In this document: positions 57,410 to 64,000 of the stretch, piece by piece
Position numbering within the stretch: the first letter of the stretch is position 1
Layout of the letters: every line of letters begins with the position of its first letter
Assembly: GCF_001921215.1 (NCBI RefSeq)
Contig: NZ_MSIF01000021.1
Span: 93,287 to 157,286, forward strand
Reading direction: 5' to 3'
Length of the DNA: 64,000 nucleotides
DNA from: Actinophytocola xinjiangensis
GTDB lineage: Bacteria; Actinomycetota; Actinomycetes; Mycobacteriales; Pseudonocardiaceae
The notes under the pieces: generated by a model
What the model saw: the letters and a program-made list of their open reading frames with translations, nothing else
Database searches by the model: none
What the model was told of the DNA's origin: nothing
Made by a program: the position numbers and the translations under genes

Positions 57410-57448
57410 TTGACACGAGAAGAGTAACACCTTCTAATGTGAGTTAGA
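57410..57448 (+). promoter_or_regulatory. Promoter and TetR operator for the oxidoreductase gene
   Basis: TTGACA (57410-57415), 17 bases, TCTAAT (57433-57438) form a good promoter. The inverted repeat TCTAA-N6-TTAGA (57433-57448) overlaps the -10, fitting repression by the divergent TetR protein. Confidence 0.65.
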
Positions 57449-57476
57449 GGCTATAACAACCGAAGGGGTGGACGAG

Positions 57477-58478
57477 ATGGAGATCGTGCTGACCGGCGAA
57501 GGCGGCCCGGAGATGCTGCGCGTCACCGAGGGTGACGCTCCGATGCCCGGCCGCGCCCGGGTCCGCGTACGGGTCGAGGCGACCGGCGTGAGCTTCGCCG
57601 AGGTGCAGATGCTGCGCCGCCGCTACCCCCTGCAGCCGAAGTACCCGTTCGTGCCCGGCTACGACCTGGTCGGCACGGTCAGCGAGATCGGCCCCGGCGT
57701 CGAGGGCGTGCGGGTCGGCGACCGGGTGGCGGCACTGACCAGGACCGGCGCGTGGCGCACCCACGTGGTCGTCAAGGCCGCCCAGATCGTCCCGGTCCCG
57801 GCCGACCTGGACGCCGGCGTGGCCGAGGCGGTCGTGATGAACGGCGTCACCGCCTGGCAGATGCTCCACCAGGTGGCGAAGGTCCGGCGCGGCCAGACGG
57901 TGCTGGTCCACGGCGCGTCCGGCGGGGTCGGGACCCTGCTGGTGCGCCTGGCCGTGGCCGCCGGCGCCCGGGTCATCGGCACCGCGTCCGCCGCCAAACG
58001 CGACCTGCTGGTCTCGGCCGGGGCGGAGCCCATCGACTACCGCACCGAGAACGTCCCCACCCGGGTCCGGCAACTCGCGCCCGGCGGGGTGGACGCCGTG
58101 TTCGACCACCTCGGCACCGCCAGCGTCACCGAGTCCTACGAACTCCTGGCCGACGGCGGCATCGTCGTCAGCTACGGCTCGGCCACCACGGTCAACGACC
58201 AGGGCCACTGGACGACCCCGTACTTCGGGATGATCGCCCGAGTCCTCGGCTGGCAGATCCAGCGGCTGCGGGGTCGGGGCCGGGGCCGCCGCTTCAGCTT
58301 CTACTACGTCAAGCCCGGCCCCCGGTTCACCGAGGCCCTCACCCAGCTCTTCGCCCTGGTCGCCGCCGGCACCCTCGACCCCCCGATCACCGCCCGCTAC
58401 CCGCTGGACAAGGCCGCCGAAGCCCTCCGTGTCCTCGCCGAGGGTCACTCCACCGGCAAGGTGGTCCTGGAAGTGTGA
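57477..58478 (+). CDS. Medium-chain dehydrogenase/reductase, quinone oxidoreductase-like
   Basis: 333 residues without zinc-ligand motifs. VPGYDLVGTVSEIGPGVEGVRVGDRV and the NADPH motif VLVHGASGGVGTLLVRLA mark the quinone oxidoreductase branch. AAGGGG sits eight bases before ATG 57477; GTG 57468 lacks a spaced site. It is probably induced by a compound sensed by the divergent TetR regulator and may reduce quinones or enals. Confidence 0.9.
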   Translation: MEIVLTGEGGPEMLRVTEGDAPMPGRARVRVRVEATGVSFAEVQMLRRRYPLQPKYPFVPGYDLVGTVSEIGPGVEGVRVGDRVAALTRTGAWRTHVVVKAAQIVPVPADLDAGVAEAVVMNGVTAWQMLHQVAKVRRGQTVLVHGASGGVGTLLVRLAVAAGARVIGTASAAKRDLLVSAGAEPIDYRTENVPTRVRQLAPGGVDAVFDHLGTASVTESYELLADGGIVVSYGSATTVNDQGHWTTPYFGMIARVLGWQIQRLRGRGRGRRFSFYYVKPGPRFTEALTQLFALVAAGTLDPPITARYPLDKAAEALRVLAEGHSTGKVVLEV

Positions 58479-58563
58479 CCATTCGTCAACGCGGCGGGGT
58501 AGGGTGACCAGTGAGTGCCCGGGACCCCGGTCTGATGACATCCGACCGAGGGATGCGATCTCC

Positions 58564-59166
58564 ATGGCGCGAACCAGTTCAACCACCGGGCTCGACCACC
58601 TCACCGCGACGGACGCCGGCCCGCTGATCCCCCGCGACCACGGCACCTCGGTCCTCGCCAGGGTCGCCGGTGGACAGTCCCGGACGGACCTCCAGAAGGC
58701 CACCTCCTCGGTGGTGCGCACACCGCCGGATTCCTGGACCGCCCGGCGCGGCACCACCCGGGAAGAGCCAGCAACGATCGTCCCACCGGACCAGCGGCCC
58801 AGCACCCAACTCCTGACCGTCACCGCACGGCCGACCCCGTCCGGCGCGGTGGTGGTCACCGCGTGCGGGGAGGTGGACTACCGCACCGGTCCGCTGCTCC
58901 AGGACGTCGGCCTCGCCAACCTGACCCCCGCCGGCCCGCCGCTGGTCATCGACCTCACCGGGGTGACCTTCCTCGGCGCCGCCGGCCTGAGCGTGCTGGA
59001 CATCCTCGGCAGGGCGGCGACGGCGGCGAACGTGCGGCTCTCACTGGTCGCGCACGCCCGGGTCGTGCTGCGCCCGTTGACGCTCACCGGGCTCGACCGC
59101 GAGTTCGACATCCACTCCGCGCTCGCCGACGCACTGCCTTTACCGGGAGGCGGTCCCGATGGATAG
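58564..59166 (+). CDS. STAS-domain protein with Ala at the phospho-Ser position
   Basis: 200 residues: a ~80-residue unrelated, probably disordered N-terminus, then an anti-sigma-antagonist STAS domain (~83-190). In SpoIIAA-type proteins the loop reads Asp-Ser-Ser-Gly and the second Ser is phosphorylated; here it is Gly138-Ala139-Ala140-Gly141, so it cannot be switched by a kinase in the usual way. The domain is otherwise complete (GEVDYRTGPLL, LVIDLTGVTFLGAAGLSVL). Its end overlaps the next gene by 8 bp. The role is probably as a constitutive binding partner in a stress pathway. Confidence 0.85.
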   Translation: MARTSSTTGLDHLTATDAGPLIPRDHGTSVLARVAGGQSRTDLQKATSSVVRTPPDSWTARRGTTREEPATIVPPDQRPSTQLLTVTARPTPSGAVVVTACGEVDYRTGPLLQDVGLANLTPAGPPLVIDLTGVTFLGAAGLSVLDILGRAATAANVRLSLVAHARVVLRPLTLTGLDREFDIHSALADALPLPGGGPDG

Positions 59167-59890
59167 CGGCCAACGGCGCGAGCCGAGGGTCGCGGAGATC
59201 CTGTCCGTGCTCGCCCGGGGCGGCGGCCAGGTGTCGCTGCCGTCCCGGCTGTGCGCGGCCTGCCTGTCGGCGTTGCCGGTCAGCGGGGTCGGCGCGGCGC
59301 TGATGACCGTCGACGGGCCGAGCGGGGTGGTCCTCGCCGCCACCGACCACCGGGCAAGACAGGTGGAGGAGTGGCAGTTCGCGCTCGGCGAGGGCCCGTG
59401 CGTCGAGGCGTCCAACGGCAGTCAGCCCGTGCTCGAACCCGACCTCGCCGGGTCCTCCCGGTGGCCCCGGTTCGGCGCGGCCGTGCGCGACGCCGGAATC
59501 CGCGCCCTGTTCGCGTTCCCGTTGCGGGTCGGCGCGATCCGCGTCGGCGTGCTGGACCTCTACCGGGACACCCCCGGGACGCTCGCCCTCCCCGACCTCA
59601 CCGAGGCGCTCGCCTTCGCCGACGCCGCGACGGCCGTGATCCTGCACCTGCGGGACGGCAGCGGGGACACGGCGCTGCTCGGGCCGCTCGACGGCCGCGC
59701 CGAGGTCCACCAGGCAACCGGAATGATCACCATCCAGTTGGGTGTCGGCCTCACGGAGGCCCTGCTGCGGCTTCGCGCGTACGCGTACGCTTCGGGACGT
59801 ACGGTGTCGTCCGTCGCCGCCGACGTGGTTGCCCGACGCCTGCACTTCGATGACAACCAGGCCGGCACGTCACGGCACGACCGGCCCTGA
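59159..59890 (+). CDS. GAF-ANTAR domain protein
   Basis: 243 residues. The GAF domain (~10-170) includes FALGEGPCVEASNGSQPV, typical of actinobacterial GAF-ANTAR proteins. The ANTAR domain (~180-235; ATGMITIQLGVGLTEALLRLRAYA) binds RNA hairpins and antiterminates transcription. No phosphoacceptor receiver domain is present, so control is by GAF ligand binding. It overlaps the STAS gene by 8 bp and precedes a paralogue by 32 bp. Confidence 0.9.
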   Translation: MDSGQRREPRVAEILSVLARGGGQVSLPSRLCAACLSALPVSGVGAALMTVDGPSGVVLAATDHRARQVEEWQFALGEGPCVEASNGSQPVLEPDLAGSSRWPRFGAAVRDAGIRALFAFPLRVGAIRVGVLDLYRDTPGTLALPDLTEALAFADAATAVILHLRDGSGDTALLGPLDGRAEVHQATGMITIQLGVGLTEALLRLRAYAYASGRTVSSVAADVVARRLHFDDNQAGTSRHDRP

Positions 59891-59922
59891 CGCCCCAACA
59901 GAAACCAGGCGGTGGGCTCACG

Positions 59923-60645
59923 ATGAGCCGAGAACAACTTCTGGCCACCACGTTCGTGGACCTGGCCGACACACTGGTCGCGAACTTCGACCTCATCGAC
60001 TTCCTGCACACGCTCACCAGCCGCAGCGTGGAGCTGCTCGACGTCGACGCGGCCGGCATCATGCTGGCCGACCCGAACGGTGGCCTGCACGTGATGGCCT
60101 CCTCCGCCGAGGAGGCCCGCCTGCTGGAACTGTACGAACTGCAGAGCAACGAAGGCCCCTGCCTGGACTGCTACCGGTCAGGACGTCCCGTCGCCCGTGA
60201 CGACCTGACGGCGATGAGCGCGTCGTGGCCGGCCTTCACCGAACAGCTGCGGGGCGTCGGGTTCCATTCAGCGCAGGCACTTCCGATGCGCCTGCGGGAG
60301 GAGACCCTCGGAGCGCTGAACCTGTTCCGCGCCGAACCCGGCCTGCTCAGCGAGGCCGACCTGCGGGTCGGACAGGCCATGGCCGACGTCGCCACCGTCA
60401 GCCTGATCCACGAACGCACCATCGCCGCCGGTGAACTGCTCGCCACCCAGCTACAAACCGCCCTGACCAGCCGCATCCAGCTGGAACAGGCCAAAGGGGT
60501 CCTCGCCGAACGCGTCGGCCTGCGGATGGACGAGGCGTTCGAGGTGATGCGCTCCTACGCCCGTGGCCACAACCGCAAGCTCACCGACGTCGCGGCGCAG
60601 ATCATCGAGGGCACCCTCGTCGACGAGATCCTGCGCGCGAAATGA
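59923..60645 (+). CDS. GAF-ANTAR domain protein
   Basis: 240 residues, paralogue of the previous gene. The GAF domain carries YELQSNEGPCLDCYRSGRPV, and the ANTAR domain reads QLEQAKGVLAERVGLRMDEAFEVMRSYARGHNRKLTDVA. Start ATG 59923 is preceded by GGTGGG. It closes the STAS/GAF-ANTAR operon and converges on a GNAT gene with a 14-bp gap. RNA targets are unknown. Confidence 0.9.
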   Translation: MSREQLLATTFVDLADTLVANFDLIDFLHTLTSRSVELLDVDAAGIMLADPNGGLHVMASSAEEARLLELYELQSNEGPCLDCYRSGRPVARDDLTAMSASWPAFTEQLRGVGFHSAQALPMRLREETLGALNLFRAEPGLLSEADLRVGQAMADVATVSLIHERTIAAGELLATQLQTALTSRIQLEQAKGVLAERVGLRMDEAFEVMRSYARGHNRKLTDVAAQIIEGTLVDEILRAK

Positions 60646-60659
60646 CGCCGGGGCCTCCC

Positions 60660-61259
60660 TCAGCTCGGCCGGGTGGGCGGGTGGTGGCCCTCCGGTGCCG
60701 CCCGGTTGTGGTCGGCGATGCGCAGCCGGAACACCTGCAGGTCGACACCGAAGTACTTGGTGGTCTCACCGACCCAGTACATGCCGTTGTTGCGGACCGT
60801 GGCCGCCGCGCGGACGTTGCCCGGCGCGACGACGGCGAACACCTCGTAGACGTCGTTGCTGAACGCCCAGTTGGCCAGGGCATGGGTGGCTTCGGTGGCG
60901 TAGCCGTTTCCCCAGGTGTCGGGGTGCAGCTGCCAGCCGATCTCCAGATCCTCGCGGCCCGGGGGCAGCGGGAGCAGGATGGCGCCGCCGATCACGTGGT
61001 GGTCGCTGGTGCGTTCGATCGCCCACCGGCCCGCCGGGGCGGACAACCGGGCGTCCTCGGCGATCCACTGCCGCAGCAGCAACCGCATGGCCGGCAGGCT
61101 CGGCACCCGTTCCATCAGCGGGCTGAGCCACCGGGTCACCTCGGCGTGCCCGTAGATGCCGAACGCGGTCGCGGCGTCCTCCAGGCTCCAGGGGCGCAGG
61201 GTCAGCCGCTCGGTCGTCAGTACCTCGGTCGTTGTCGGTGAGTCCGTGTTCGTGCGCAT
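60660..61259 (-). CDS. GNAT acetyltransferase, RimJ/RimL type
   Basis: 199 residues. TTERLTLRPWSLEDA at the start, IGWQLHPDTWGNGYATEA for acetyl-CoA binding and NVRAAATVRNNGM are typical of RimJ/RimL-like N-acetyltransferases, which act on protein N-termini or small amines. The C-terminal tail is Pro/His-rich. Substrate unknown. It starts one base after the stop of the small membrane-protein gene and is probably in its operon. Confidence 0.9.
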   Translation of the reverse strand: MRTNTDSPTTTEVLTTERLTLRPWSLEDAATAFGIYGHAEVTRWLSPLMERVPSLPAMRLLLRQWIAEDARLSAPAGRWAIERTSDHHVIGGAILLPLPPGREDLEIGWQLHPDTWGNGYATEATHALANWAFSNDVYEVFAVVAPGNVRAAATVRNNGMYWVGETTKYFGVDLQVFRLRIADHNRAAPEGHHPPTRPS

Positions 61260-61260
61260 G

Positions 61261-61464
61261 TCAGTGCTCCGCTGGTCTCGGTCGCCCCTGGTCAGAGGGT
61301 GGACGGGGACGCCGGAGGGCCTTGCGCCTGATGAAGCCGATCACGGCGGTACCGAGGAACAGTACGACGCCGATGATGCCCAGCCAGATCAGGCCCTGGA
61401 TGGCGAAACCCAGTATCGAGACGATGAGCCACGCCACCAGCAACACGACGACGAAGATCAGCAT
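61261..61464 (-). CDS. Small two-helix membrane protein
   Basis: 67 residues. Two hydrophobic segments (MLIFVVVLLVAWLIVSILGF and GLIWLGIIGVVLFLGTAVIGF) are followed by a basic, Arg-rich tail. ATG 61464 has GGAGG at good spacing. It is similar in type to small actinobacterial stress-related membrane proteins. Function unknown. It is followed after one base by the GNAT gene. Confidence 0.75.
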   Translation of the reverse strand: MLIFVVVLLVAWLIVSILGFAIQGLIWLGIIGVVLFLGTAVIGFIRRKALRRPRPPSDQGRPRPAEH

Positions 61465-61542
61465 GTCTGCCTCCACGGTCTGTCCGGGCGGTGGGTGCAC
61501 GGACTCCACCCGCCGAGGTCCAGGGCGGCTCAGGAGCAGGAT

Positions 61543-61560
61543 GCCCGCTGACCAGCGGGC
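61543..61560 (-). terminator. Hairpin terminator downstream of the Rv3235-like gene
   Basis: GCCCGCT (61543-61549) and AGCGGGC (61554-61560) around a four-base loop, ~100 nt past the stop of the gene at 61663. Compact and GC-rich with no U-tract. Confidence 0.5.
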
Positions 61561-61662
61561 CAAACGTGTTCCCCGTCGCGTCCCGCGAGCGGACGCCAGG
61601 GCCCGTAGGGGTCGGGGCCCGGCCGGCAGGGGAAGTTCTTCCGCGCCGGCCGAGCCGGGCTG

Positions 61663-62169
61663 TCAGAGGACGCGCAGGACCGCGCAGTGCCAGCGGCCCT
61701 TCACCAGTTCCAGGCGGAGGGCGGCCGCACGGACACGTCTGGGCCGGCCGCGTCGGACGGCGCTGTCGACGACCTCGAGGACGGCGCCCAGTTCGACCGA
61801 TTCCGACGTGGGTGCGCAGGTGTGCAGCCGCAGGAGGCGGTGGCGGCGGCCGGGTCTGGAGGTGCGCAGTCTCGTCAGAAGTGCCTCGTAGGCCGCGTCG
61901 GAGAGCATGGCCCGGAGTTGGGCCACCGGGCGGCGGGCGTCGAGGGCCTCGATCAGGTGCAGCACCAGGCGCCACAGCACGTCGGCCGGCGGCGGGGTGG
62001 GTTCGGTGGGCGGCGCGACCAGGGTGAGCTGGGAGCCGCTGGCCGGGCGCAGGCTGGACCAGCGCGGCGGCGGGCCGAACTCCTCCGGCTCGTGCGGCGG
62101 CTCGTAGTCGGGTAGCGAGTACAGCACGAAACCGCCTGGTGTCGGCTCGTGCATCGCAGGTACGGACAT
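61663..62169 (-). CDS. Rv3235-family protein
   Basis: 168 residues. A Pro-rich N-terminus (~1-55) is followed by a compact domain: LWRLVLHLIEALDARRPVAQLRAMLSDAAYEALLTRLR and the C-terminal VKGRWHCAVLRVL. These are the conserved blocks of the Rv3235 family (DUF6459), usually found near secA2/prfB-type genes in actinobacteria. ATG 62169 is the first start; ATG 62154 is also possible. Function unknown. Confidence 0.88.
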   Translation of the reverse strand: MSVPAMHEPTPGGFVLYSLPDYEPPHEPEEFGPPPRWSSLRPASGSQLTLVAPPTEPTPPPADVLWRLVLHLIEALDARRPVAQLRAMLSDAAYEALLTRLRTSRPGRRHRLLRLHTCAPTSESVELGAVLEVVDSAVRRGRPRRVRAAALRLELVKGRWHCAVLRVL

Positions 62170-62248
62170 GCCCTAACAGGGCAGGTTCCCGGCCAATCGG
62201 GACAAACATCACCCGATCAGGAAGGTGAAAGCGGAGAGTGACTGCCGG

Positions 62249-62755
62249 CTAGAGGAGTTCCAGCAGGAAGGGCAACTCGTCCGTGGCATACCACGCCAGT
62301 TCGTGGTCCTCGGCGTCACCGAGTGTGAACTCGGCGTCGGCGTCGCCCAGGTCGGCTGCGTCGATCACCTCGGCGGCGGCGCGGACGGCCGACTCGGCGT
62401 CCTCGGTGTCCAGGTGGACGGCGGCCACCGAGGACAACGGGACCGGGCCGGGCAGCCGCACGACGCCGTAGTCGAGGTCGGGGCGCAGCTCGACGCCGTC
62501 GACGTCAGCCGAGATCACCCCGCGCCTGGCGAGCGTGCCCTCCGGGTCGTCGGACAGCTCACCGGCCAGCAGACGCAGCGACGCCCGCGCGGCCTCGCTC
62601 ATCGCCGCGTACTCGAGTTCTTCCGCGCTGCCGGTGGCGTAGGACTCGCGCAGCGCGGGCGTCAGCGCGAACGCGGTGTCGTTCACCGCCGCGACCTCGC
62701 CCTTGGCGGTCAACGCGCGCAGCATGGTCACCGTGGCCGGGATGTAGACCCTCAC
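62249..62755 (-). CDS. DUF6912-like conserved protein
   Basis: 168 residues. It begins VRVYIPATVTMLRALTAKGEV and is acidic with Ala-rich helices, ending in the hydrophobic ELPFLLELL. The start region matches my recollection of DUF6912. GTG 62755 has AGGA eight bases upstream; longer versions overlap the divergent methyltransferase promoter. Function unknown. Confidence 0.85.
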   Translation of the reverse strand: MRVYIPATVTMLRALTAKGEVAAVNDTAFALTPALRESYATGSAEELEYAAMSEAARASLRLLAGELSDDPEGTLARRGVISADVDGVELRPDLDYGVVRLPGPVPLSSVAAVHLDTEDAESAVRAAAEVIDAADLGDADAEFTLGDAEDHELAWYATDELPFLLELL

Positions 62756-62805
62756 GGCTAGATCCTGACACACCCGGCGCCCGGCGACGTGGAATGCTCT
62801 CGCCC

Positions 62806-63558
62806 GTGGACGCTGGATCACCGAAGGACCGGTTCGTGACCGTCTTCGGCCGCAAACCCGTACTCGAAGCCCTCGGCGACGGCGACCTGCGCGTGGACAA
62901 GGTGGTCCTCGCCGACACCGCCCGAGGACCGGCCGCGAGAGAGATCATCGACGCCGCCGCCGCACGCGGCGTGCCCGTGGAACGCGCGAGCCCCCACCGG
63001 GTCAAAGTCCTCGCCGGCAACGGAAAACAGGACCAGGGCGTACTCGCCGACATCATCGCCCCCCGCATGCGCCGACTCTCGGCCGCCCTCGCCGACCCCA
63101 CCCCACCCGCGACGGTGCTGCTCCTCGACGGCATCACCACCCCCGCGAACGTCGGGATGATCCTGCGCACCGCCACCGCCGCCGGCATCGACGGCATCGT
63201 CGTGCCCCGGCGGGGAGTGGCGAGCATCGACCCGCTGGTCGTGAAGGCCTCGGCCGGTGTCGCGTTCCACGCGCCGGTACTGCGCTGCTACACCGCCGAG
63301 GAAGCCGCCACCGACCTGCGCGCCGCCGGCTACCCCCTGTTCGCCCTGACCGGCACAGCCCGCCGAACGATCTTCGACGCCGACATCCCCCGCCGGGCCG
63401 CCTTCGTCCTCGGCGCCGAAACCGCAGGCGTCAGCGCCGAGGTCGACGCACGCGTCACCACCCACCTGTCGATCCCGATGGCCGGCGGCGTCGAATCGCT
63501 GAACGTGGCCAGCGCCGCCGCCGTCCTCTGCTTCGAACTCGTCCGCCGCAGCCGCTGA
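62806..63558 (+). CDS. TrmH/SpoU-family RNA 2'-O-methyltransferase
   Basis: 250 residues. An N-terminal L30e-like substrate domain (VTVFGRKPVLEAL) is followed by the SPOUT knot: motif 1 ITTPANVGMILRTATAAGIDG, motif 2 FVLGAETAGVSAE and motif 3 IPMAGGVESLNVASAAAV. It methylates ribose 2'-OH in rRNA or tRNA; thiostrepton-type resistance is possible but not shown. GTG 62806 fits the leaderless-type spacing; ATG 62794 is an alternative. Confidence 0.92.
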   Translation: MDAGSPKDRFVTVFGRKPVLEALGDGDLRVDKVVLADTARGPAAREIIDAAAARGVPVERASPHRVKVLAGNGKQDQGVLADIIAPRMRRLSAALADPTPPATVLLLDGITTPANVGMILRTATAAGIDGIVVPRRGVASIDPLVVKASAGVAFHAPVLRCYTAEEAATDLRAAGYPLFALTGTARRTIFDADIPRRAAFVLGAETAGVSAEVDARVTTHLSIPMAGGVESLNVASAAAVLCFELVRRSR

Positions 63559-64000
63559 CCTCCACCAGGCCCGACCCGTTGATCACGACCGGTTCAGGGT
63601 TGGCCGCCGACCACAGCCATTGATCACGACGGGTTCGGGTCGGGTGCCCACGATGAGGCACGGCGCCACCCCTGCCTTGAGCGGGGCGGCGGAAGCTCAC
63701 GGGACAAGAAGCCAGCTGCTGGCCGCATGAGGCGAGGGGCCACCCGGACCATCCGCCCCTGACCCAGACCCCGCCCGCACACCCAAGAACCCCAGCCAAA
63801 GACCACGACCCCAACACCCACAGCCAAGGTCAGCAACCGCGCCCAACTGGTAGGTAGACCCCCACCCTCCCGGGGGCTCCCCTCAGGGCCATTCTATCCG
63901 GAGTAGCAGTTGGGGAGGTCTTTCGCGTTGACTCATCAAAAATGCCCGGGAAGGTGAGTCGTTGCCTCACGAAAGGATGCCCGCGTAGCGGCGTGGCATC
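63559..64000. other. Intergenic region without gene (442 bp)
   Basis: No open frame with coding bias is seen on either strand. It holds two imperfect 22-bp direct repeats (63579-63640). The last ~120 bases are less GC-rich and rich in small inverted repeats: GACTCA/TGAGTC (63930-63935 and 63955-63960), GTGAG/CTCAC (63954-63970) and a GATGCC/GGCATC pair at the very end. It probably contains the terminator of the methyltransferase gene and the promoter of a gene beyond the window. Confidence 0.6.
63579..63640 (+). repeat. Two imperfect 22-bp direct repeats
   Basis: TTGATCACGACCGGTTC (63579 on) and TTGATCACGACGGGTTC (63620 on) continue into GGGT; the repeat period is 41 bp. Each contains TGATCA. 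They lie just downstream of the methyltransferase gene. Confidence 0.7.

Overview
The window is very GC-rich, uses many GTG starts and is almost fully coding. It carries a Kgd-type 2-oxoglutarate enzyme, WhiB1, a PdtaS-type histidine kinase, a SigH/RshA pair, GAF-ANTAR proteins, a nickel superoxide dismutase and an Rv3235-family protein. The gene order whiB1 - pdtaS - rshA - sigH - SRAP - aroA - rsgA follows mycobacteria. This points to an actinomycete, most likely Pseudonocardiales; the family placement is an inference from gene content, not from a marker-gene tree.

Layout. 0-2.6 kb: end of an unknown gene, then an ABC ATPase with a long Gln/Pro tail and its permease. 2.6-10.8 kb: a fused heterodimer-type ABC exporter, kgd and a small DUF6104-like gene, closed by a strong terminator. 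10.8-14.3 kb: aldo/keto reductase, glycogen-debranching-type glucosidase and two small one-helix membrane proteins. 14.3-21.9 kb: a five-gene histidine-utilisation operon (hutH-hutU-M20 amidohydrolase-hutF-hutI), every junction overlapping by 4 nt, with a divergent IclR regulator and a palindromic operator between them. 22-26.5 kb: a Cys-rich unknown and an osmoprotectant ABC transporter operon. 26.6-32.3 kb: a PAS-GGDEF-EAL protein, malic enzyme, an RmlC-like epimerase and the divergent sodX/sodN pair. 32.3-36.3 kb: accessory small genes, including a tandem duplicated pair of basic proteins and an inositol-monophosphatase-like protein lacking two metal ligands.

36.3-39 kb holds the most interesting system: a compact YbaB-like / EspC-like / WXG-like / toxin-domain / putative immunity operon that looks like a type VII-linked polymorphic toxin cassette. 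39-48.5 kb: secreted trypsin-like protease, membrane protein, diacylglycerol-kinase-like protein, and the mycobacterial-type stress block with a candidate SigH autoregulatory promoter and a CRP-like site before whiB1. 48.5-51.7 kb: lipoprotein, then a YCII(DGPF) / ECF42 sigma factor / DHFR-like operon. 51.7-58.5 kb: large secreted subtilase, 1-pyrroline-5-carboxylate dehydrogenase, and a TetR regulator divergent from a quinone-oxidoreductase-like gene. 58.5-60.7 kb: a STAS protein and two GAF-ANTAR proteins. 60.7-63.6 kb: acetyltransferase, small membrane protein, Rv3235-like and DUF6912-like proteins, and a TrmH-type RNA methyltransferase. The last 440 bases have no gene.

No rRNA, tRNA, CRISPR array or insertion sequence was recognised. 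Many genes appear to start on leaderless transcripts: a TAnnnT hexamer lies 6-7 nt before the start codon at seven sites.
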